Of a stretch of DNA of 30,385 bases, positions 9,004-16,200 are shown one piece after another; the first letter of the stretch is position 1; the number at the start of each line of letters is the position of its first letter. The notes beneath the pieces were generated by a model. That model made no database searches and had not been told where the DNA came from. It saw only the letters and a program-made list of their open reading frames with translations. Position numbers and translations under genes: made by a program. This DNA is from an uncultured Acetatifactor sp. (GTDB taxonomy: Bacteria; Bacillota; Clostridia; Lachnospirales; Lachnospiraceae), in contig CAKRRD010000040.1 in assembly GCA_934394815.1 (NCBI GenBank), forward strand, positions 1 to 30,385, read 5' to 3'.

Positions 9004-9741
9004 ATGCAGATTCACGGCTTTCACAAGACAACTTTATTAGATTATCCGGAACATATTGCAGCCACTGTTTTTACAGGGGGCTGCAATTTTCGCTGTCCGT
9101 TTTGCCATAATGGGGAACTGGTGCTGGATCCCGGTGCGCAGCCGTCCATTACAGAGGAGGAAGTGCTCTCTTACCTGAAAAAAAGGCGGGAAATCCTCCA
9201 GGGTGTCTGTGTCACCGGCGGAGAGCCGACCCTGCAAAAGGATCTGAAAGACTTTTTGGGGAAAATTAAGGAACTTGGGTATCCCGTGAAGCTGGACACT
9301 AACGGGTACCGGCCCGGTGTGTTGTGGAATCTGCTGCAGAACGGATTGGTGGATTATGTGGCCATGGACCTCAAAGCATCCCGGGAAAACTATGCGACGG
9401 CCGTAGGGTTGAAGACCATGGACCTCTCCCGGATTGAGGAGAGCATCGGTATTCTGAAAAGCAGTGGAATCCCTTATGAATTCCGTACTACGGTGGTGAA
9501 AGGGATCCACAGGGTGGAAGAATTCGAGGATATCGGCAGATGGATCGCCGGATGCCCTGTGTATTATCTCCAGAATTACGAAGAGAATGAAAACTGCCTG
9601 TACCGGATACAGCAGACTGCAGAGAATGCTGGGGACGGGAAGCATGCCCGATTCGAGGCCTTCTCCCGGGAAGAACTGGAGCAGATGGCGGAACTGGCCG
9701 GGAAGTATGTCGGGAAGGTTGCGCTGCGGGGCGTGGAATAA
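9004..9741 (+). CDS. nrdG: Anaerobic ribonucleotide reductase activating protein (radical SAM)
   Basis: Radical SAM glycyl-radical-enzyme activase of 245 residues. The [4Fe-4S]-binding motif CxxxCxxC is Cys27-Cys31-Cys34 (CNFRCPFC), followed by the SAM-contact motif VTGGEPT at about residue 75. The opening GFHKTTLLDYPEHIAATVFTGGC is typical of the NrdG2-like class that annotators call anaerobic ribonucleoside-triphosphate reductase activating protein. No partner (NrdD, PflB or other glycyl radical enzyme) is encoded in this window, so the true substrate is open. It begins three bases after the regulator's stop codon, with GAGGG inside that gene as ribosome binding site. It is probably cotranscribed with the sugar operon, although its role is unrelated on its face. 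Confidence 0.85.
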   Translation: MQIHGFHKTTLLDYPEHIAATVFTGGCNFRCPFCHNGELVLDPGAQPSITEEEVLSYLKKRREILQGVCVTGGEPTLQKDLKDFLGKIKELGYPVKLDTNGYRPGVLWNLLQNGLVDYVAMDLKASRENYATAVGLKTMDLSRIEESIGILKSSGIPYEFRTTVVKGIHRVEEFEDIGRWIAGCPVYYLQNYEENENCLYRIQQTAENAGDGKHARFEAFSREELEQMAELAGKYVGKVALRGVE

Positions 9742-9756
9742 ACCTCATATTCCGGC

Positions 9757-9924
9757 AGTTACATGCGATACCTTTACCAGAACTTTAACTTTGTCCGTCC
9801 GCGTAACTCAAAAATTCTTTACTACGACTGCACCAACTATTATTTCAAGATCGAAGCGGAAGATGGCATGAAAAAGTATGGCAAAAGAAAAAATAGCACA
9901 ATTTCCAAAATAGTACAATATTGA
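9757..9924 (+). pseudogene. Remnant of an IS1634-type (DDE) transposase
   Basis: One frame reads YQNFNFVRPRNSKILYYDC, then TNYYFKIEAEDG and KKYGKRK, ending in IVQY and a stop at 9922-9924. From memory, transposases of the IS1634/IS4-like group contain RNSKxLYYDCTNYYFEIEEEDG, then YGKSKEH and, at the same spacing, IVQM. Only about 55 codons of a roughly 500-residue protein remain. There is no start codon, ribosome binding site or terminal inverted repeat that I can identify. The fragment directly follows the radical SAM gene, marking an old insertion and deletion scar. A homology search would settle the family. Confidence 0.65.
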
Positions 9925-9934
9925 TGCAAAAATC

Positions 9935-9979
9935 AAAACAGCCACACCACTGATAAACACTGGGGGTATGGCTGTTTTT
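9935..9979 (+). terminator. Intrinsic terminator after the alpha-glucan operon
   Basis: AAAACAGCCACACC (9935-9948) pairs with GGTATGGCTGTTTT (9965-9978), with one mismatch. The right arm runs into a five-T tract. It can stop transcription from the malE-nrdG operon before the pectinase gene. The A-rich left side makes it workable on the other strand too. It may have come with the transposase remnant. Confidence 0.75.
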
Positions 9980-10053
9980 GGCTTTATAAAGTGTCAAAGA
10001 TGGGTATATAACTTTTGGTGAGAGTGTTCTCAATATTTCCTGTCAAGCAAAAA

Positions 10054-10068
10054 AATGTAAATGCTTAC
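10054..10068. promoter_or_regulatory. Upstream cre-like site of the pectinase gene
   Basis: AATGTAAATGCTTAC matches the downstream palindrome at 10186-10200 in 13 of 15 positions. It resembles catabolite-responsive elements of the TGTAANCGNTTACA type. It lies 118 bases upstream of the second copy in an otherwise A-rich region without genes. Confidence 0.5.
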
Positions 10069-10184
10069 TATAAAATTGCACAAAATGAAATATGAAAAAC
10101 TGTAGAAAAGAAACAAAAATGACGGAATTAACAATTTTGAGTTTGCTTTTATATGGTTACAATGCTAACATAAATACTATACAG

Positions 10185-10204
10185 GAATGTAAGGGCTTAC
10201 ATTC
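10185..10204. promoter_or_regulatory. 20-bp palindrome (cre-like) upstream of the pectinase gene
   Basis: GAATGTAAG-GG-CTTACATTC is a perfect inverted repeat with nine-base arms around GG. The core TGTAAGGGCTTACA differs from an ideal cre site only at the central CG. It lies 32 bases before the start codon, downstream of possible weak -10 elements (TACAAT at 10158 and TAACAT at 10166). A repressor bound here would block transcription. CcpA or another LacI-family protein is the likely reader; this is inference. The region 9980-10184 otherwise contains no gene. Confidence 0.6.
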
Positions 10205-10236
10205 TTGAAATGCAGTATTTGATCGGAGGTATGGAA

Positions 10237-13200
10237 ATGGTTGATTTCAAAGGGAGAAAGGGTAAAAAACGTCTGCTGGCGCTGGTACTGGCCGGTTTGA
10301 TGGTTTTCTCCGGAACAGGAATGACTCCCCTGAGTGTGCAGGCGGAGACGGAAACGGTGCAGATGGAGAGCGCGGCACCGGAAGCCGTGGAAACGACTGA
10401 AGCAACAGAAAGTGTTGTGGAAGAAAGCACAGAGGCAGGAACCGAAGTTTCTGAGGCAGCAGCTACGACAGAGAACGCAGCTACGACAGAGAACGCAGCT
10501 ACGGCAGAGAACGCAGCTACGGCGAAGGCTGTAAAGAATGTGGAAGCTTCTGACGCAGAGAATGTGAGTGCCGGGGCAACGGAAAGCTCTGCAACGGAAT
10601 CTACGGAAAATGCAGAGACCAGTGTGCAGCCGACAGAAGAAGCTGTGAACGGTGCGGAAGCAACGGAGGCATCCGCAGAGGCAGCGCTTCTGGTGGCAGA
10701 AGAGAATACTGTGGCTGTGCAGGCGGAGGCAGGCACATATGTGCTGGAGGCGAAGGGGCTGACAGCGTTCTCGCAAGGAAAAGTCGATGGCGATAAAGAG
10801 ACAGCAGGCACGGACGACTATTTTACTATTATTTATAGTTCTAAGAGTAAAGTAGATGGTAGTAAAAAGACTTTTGATAAAGGCGGATCTAATGAATATT
10901 ACTCAGAACAGAGAATCAATTTTGGTGGAGCAGCTTCCACAAGCAAAAATGCCGTAAAATTTGAAACAAAAGCGGCTGCTGCAGTAACTGTGTGGTGGGT
11001 AGAAGCCGGAGATGATAATCGCCAGATGACTATCATTGATGAAAATGGGACAGTAGCTGATACAAGTGTGACACTTGCCAAAAATGATAGTTGTGTATCT
11101 ACATTGAAGGTTTCCAGTGCAGGAACATACTATTTGGGTGGAAAAACAAATAACAACTACATCTTCAAAGTCCAGGTAACCGAGGAATCTACAGAGCCGC
11201 TGCCGGAAGCAAAGGACATCAATGTAAATGTTACTTTGAACAATAGCAATCTGCTTGGAGCAGAAGATCATATTCTGTTAAATGAGACAGATGTAACTAA
11301 GGGTGGTACATTTGCTTTAAAATCCAATACTACATACAAGATTACAAGCAGCAATAGTGATATCAAGGCAACTGTTGATGGCAAGGACAGTGTAACTCTC
11401 GAAGATAGTACCAAAGAACTTACCATTGCACTGGAGAGCACTGTGGTATCACTGACACCGGTCATGAATGGAGAACCTTTAGAGGGGAATCAGGTAGTTG
11501 CTAAAGGCAATGGCAAAGAATATCCTTTAGTAAATGAAACTCCTGTAAAATTGCCGAAGGACGCTGAATTTACTCTGGAGGTCAGGAATGCAGAGGGCAG
11601 CATTTTAGAGACATGGTTTGCAAATGTAAATGACAAAAACAGCTTTTCTACGAAAGATTATGCAGACGGTGCAGAAGTACTTATCACTATTTCTAAGGTA
11701 AGTTCTGTAGAAATCACCCCGGAGATCAAGGGAACCGGACTTCTGGCAGAGAATACGATCACCTTTACCAATCAGAAGGATTCCACAGACACACATCAGG
11801 CAGTATCCGGATCCTCAATGGATTTAAAGGCAAAAGCAACATATGATATTACGGTAAGCTCTTCTGAACTGATTGCCATGGTTGCTGGTAAGACTTCCTA
11901 CACAACAGGAACAGATCCAGAAACCATTTCTGTTGAAGTATCTACTCCGATAACAAAGACAACGGACTGGGTGTTCAACAAAGATAATAATAAGAATAGT
12001 AAAGAGGGAATTGCAGTAGAAAATCAAGATGCCAAGCCAAATGTAGGAGAAATTCTTAAAGGTACGGCAATTTCCGGATCCACGGGTATTCTTTACTATG
12101 CTCAGGGAACTTCATCTGGCGTAAATTATGATACACAATTACGTTTCCGTGCAGGAGCTGTCTTATATCTCCCGGTGCAGGATGATACCACAAAGGTAAC
12201 CTATGTACAAACCAGTAATTCCGAAAAGATAGACAGACCTACTTATATAGGAAGTACGGAATCCGGATATTCGGTTTATATGCCGAGCGGCAGTATAAGC
12301 ATAACCGTCGGAGATGTTACGGATTATCTGGTGACAGTAGATGGACAGAAGTATCTGCCGATTATCTCCGGAGGAGATGTAAAACTGAGTGGTATCACTC
12401 TGTTGGAGTATAACCCCGTGAATGAAGTGACAGTATCCGGAACCATTAAGGATGCAGCCAAGGCAGGGGTAAAGAGCATCATCTTTAAAAATCTGGATAA
12501 TGAAAATGCAGAACTGGTAACTGCAGAGGTAAATGCCGATGGAGGTTACAGTGCTGTATTAAAGCGTGTAGACGGCGAGACACATTATGCAGCAAGTGTG
12601 GTGGCATCTGGATACAAAATCAATGATACAGACGGAGTCGATCAGTTTACTCTGACCGGAAATGGTGCAACAGCAAAGGCTGATTTCACAATCAAAGAAG
12701 CACCGACAGCGAAGGTAAGCGGCAAATTGTCTGGTGTAAGTGATGCGCTGATTAAGGGACAGCTCAGTGCAAGACTGGTGCCGGATAATGCGGCAATGTC
12801 TCCGATCGAACTGAATCTGACCAGAGTGGCAGATGGAGAATACAGTTTTGCAGAGGTAACACTGGAAATTGGAAGAGAATACACAGTAGAGCTGACCAAT
12901 GCAGATGATCTGGAAGTCCTGGATGATATCCAGTTAAGCGGAACAGAAACATCACCGCTTGAAATTCAAGCAACAGCCAAACCGGTATATGCAGTCAGCG
13001 GTAAATTCGTAACATCCGATAAGAAAAATTCGGATGTCAAAACGGTTACATTTACCAATATGGAGACCGAAGAGTATTCTTATAGCGCAGCAGTAACAGG
13101 AGATTCTTATACCATTAATCTTCGTGCAGGCAATTATGTTACCAGCGTGGAGAGTGGCAGCTATAGCGCATTCGATCATGTAGAGGTAACTGATCAGGCA

Positions 13201-16200
13201 GTAAGCAACGACGTATATCTGCAGGGAGCGGTCGATACTTCCACGGTTGCGTACAGGGAGACCGTAGAAGTAGGTGAAGGAAAAGAGTTCACCAGGATTG
13301 CGGATGCCGTATCCTATATCGCAAGAATGGATCGTAATGCCGGACAAAGGGTTACAATCAAACTGGATGCAGATAAGATTTACAGAGAACAACTGGTAAT
13401 TGATACACCGGATATTACAATTGAGGGTAACGGATCTACGATTACCTGGTATTATGGCGTAGGCTTTTCCTATTACAGTGCAAAGCTGTCAGAGGATGGC
13501 AAGAGTGCATATTATGATGAAGCATATGCTGTAGACAAGTATAATAAGCAGATGATTTCTCAGAATCCCGGACATTGGGGAGCAACTGTCAACCTTCTGA
13601 GTGGAGCAAGAGGATTTGCGGCTGAAAATCTGACCTTTGAAAACTCATTGAACAGATACCTGACAGAAGAGGAGCTTGCGGATGGTGCTGCTGAAAATGC
13701 AAGTGCAGCAATCACGGCAAGAAATACAAAGAACATCAATGTTCTGACCAAGGCAGCAAAAGAGAGAGCCTGCGTATTATATATTCAGGCAGATGACACT
13801 GAATACAAGAACTGTAAGCTGCTCAGCCGTCAGGATACCCTGTATACCGGAGATAATACAGAAAACTCTTATTTCAAAGACTGTCTGATCGAAGGTAATG
13901 TGGATTACATCTGTGGTGATGGTAATGCGGTATTTGATGGATGTACTTTAAGCATGCTTGGATATGCAGAAGGAGACAGCACAGGAGGCATTATCGTAGC
14001 CAACAAGGCGAAGGCGGATCAGGGATACCTTTTCTCCGGATGTAAGATTGTTTATTCCAACAATGCCGGTGTTAAGAAGACAACACAGAACATTCTGGTG
14101 CGTGCATGGGATGCCGGTACTGTGTACTGGATCAATACCGAAGTGGCAGATGCAGATATAATTGCAGCTAAGGCTTACAAAGATATGAACAGTAAGGCCA
14201 GCGATGCACATTATTATGAGTACAATACACATACAGCAGCCGGAGAAATTCTGGACAGCAAGAGAACACTTACAGATGATGAACAGAAGACTGTAGTTAC
14301 CATGCTGACGAAGGAAGAGGCAGATGCAGTGCAGATGACGTCCTTCTTCGGCTCCTGGGCACCGGAGTACTACGAGGGTGACCTGACGATTGAAATTGCA
14401 GAAGCAGCTTTGAAGCTGACAGCACCGGTAAAGAAAGCTGCGGTAGATAATACGGTAAGCTGTACGGCAGCAGGCGTCAGCACTTCCAAGGCAACATGGT
14501 ATGAAGGTGATAAGGCGTTCACCGGAGAAAACTTTGCAGCGGATACCGAGTATACGGCAAAGGTGACACTGACTGCAGGAAACAGATATAAATTCCAGGC
14601 AGATCTGAGTGTAACAGTGGACGGTGCTGAGACAAAGACCGTGGTAAGTAAGGATGGTAAGACAGTAGAAGTTACGATCGTATATCCTAAGACAGACGAA
14701 GATGGATACTACGAGCTGAAGCTGGAAAACGGACTGAAAGCAGGAGTGGCTTATGAAGGCGGATTCTCCGTACTTCAGGATATGGATTACAAGGCAGTTG
14801 ACGGAGGAGACCTTGTCGGTGGAGTACGTTATCCCGGATATGTTGCAGGTAAGGCGAACCCTACAACGGCAGGCGTCAACAGTAAGGGAAATATTCCTGA
14901 TGCAGGATCTGTTCTGAAAGTAGTGGCAGAGAGAGACGGCCGTCTGAAAGTTGCTGTTAAGATTAACGGTGGCAAGAATATTACCGTATATCTGGTAGAT
15001 GAAGCTACCGGAACAGCAGTTGATAAGCATACCAATGAAGGTTCTGCCAGTGAGAAGGTAGCATTGACCTTTAATCTGACAGCAGGCCATACATATTACT
15101 TATACGGAAATGGTACCAAGCTTCCTCTGTATTCTGTTGTAGCAGATTACAGAAAGCCGGTGGCATGGGACAAGATCGCAGCTCCTGAACTGGGTACTCC
15201 TGTGGCAGATAACAAGACCGGTACAATCACAGTACCATATACTGCACAGGTAGGCGGAAGAAATGCAGATTCCATTGAGGTAAGAATGTTACAGGATGGT
15301 AAGGTAGTAAGTACTGTTTCAAGCACGGTGGAAGGTGACAGCGGCGAAGTAGTATTTGAGCCGGCTGCAAGCGGAAACTATTCTTTCCAGGCTGCACTGA
15401 AACGTACAGACTGCGAAGATAAAATGAGCAGGGAAACAGAAAATGTGGCATTTGTACTTCCGATGAAACAACCTGTTATTATTGGAGTAGAGAATCTCGG
15501 AAACGGTGCGGCAAAGTTCAGCTGGAAAGAAGTACCCGAAGCAGATGGTTACAAGGTATATCTGGATGGTGTATTACAGGCAACTGTGACCACGCTTTCT
15601 TATAAGTTCAAAGGATTGACGGTAGGTCAGAAATATGAGTTTGGAGTTGAGGCGGTCAGAGGACAGGATATAGATGTATCTTCCAGAGCCACTGTAGAAC
15701 AGACAATTACGGCAGAAGCCAGAAAATTGTGGAATTATGCAGCATTTGGCTCCGGTACGGATACCATGTCAGAGAATGGTAAAAATAATGGCTACAGCGG
15801 AAATCTTGAAGATGGTACCCTGAAACTGTGGAGCCTGAACAGTAAGGGTAAGCTGGTACCGGCATCTACCGATGGACTGGCATATTATTATACCGTGATG
15901 GATGCAGAGACAGAGAACTTTACTCTGACAGCAGATATTACCGTAGATTCCTGGACATTTACCAATGGACAGGAAGGCTTTGGACTGATGGCAGCCGACA
16001 GCGTAGGCGAGAATGGAGATTCCAGTGTGTTCTGGAACAACTCTTATATGGTAAGTGCTACGAAAGTCGAGTATCTGTGGGACGCAGCGGAAGGAAAGAT
16101 ATCTGATTCCGGAGATAAGTATACCATGAAGCTTGGTGTAGGCTCTCAGGAGAAGATCGGTGTAACTCCGGAAGCAGTAGCAGCAGATACCGCTGTTAAG

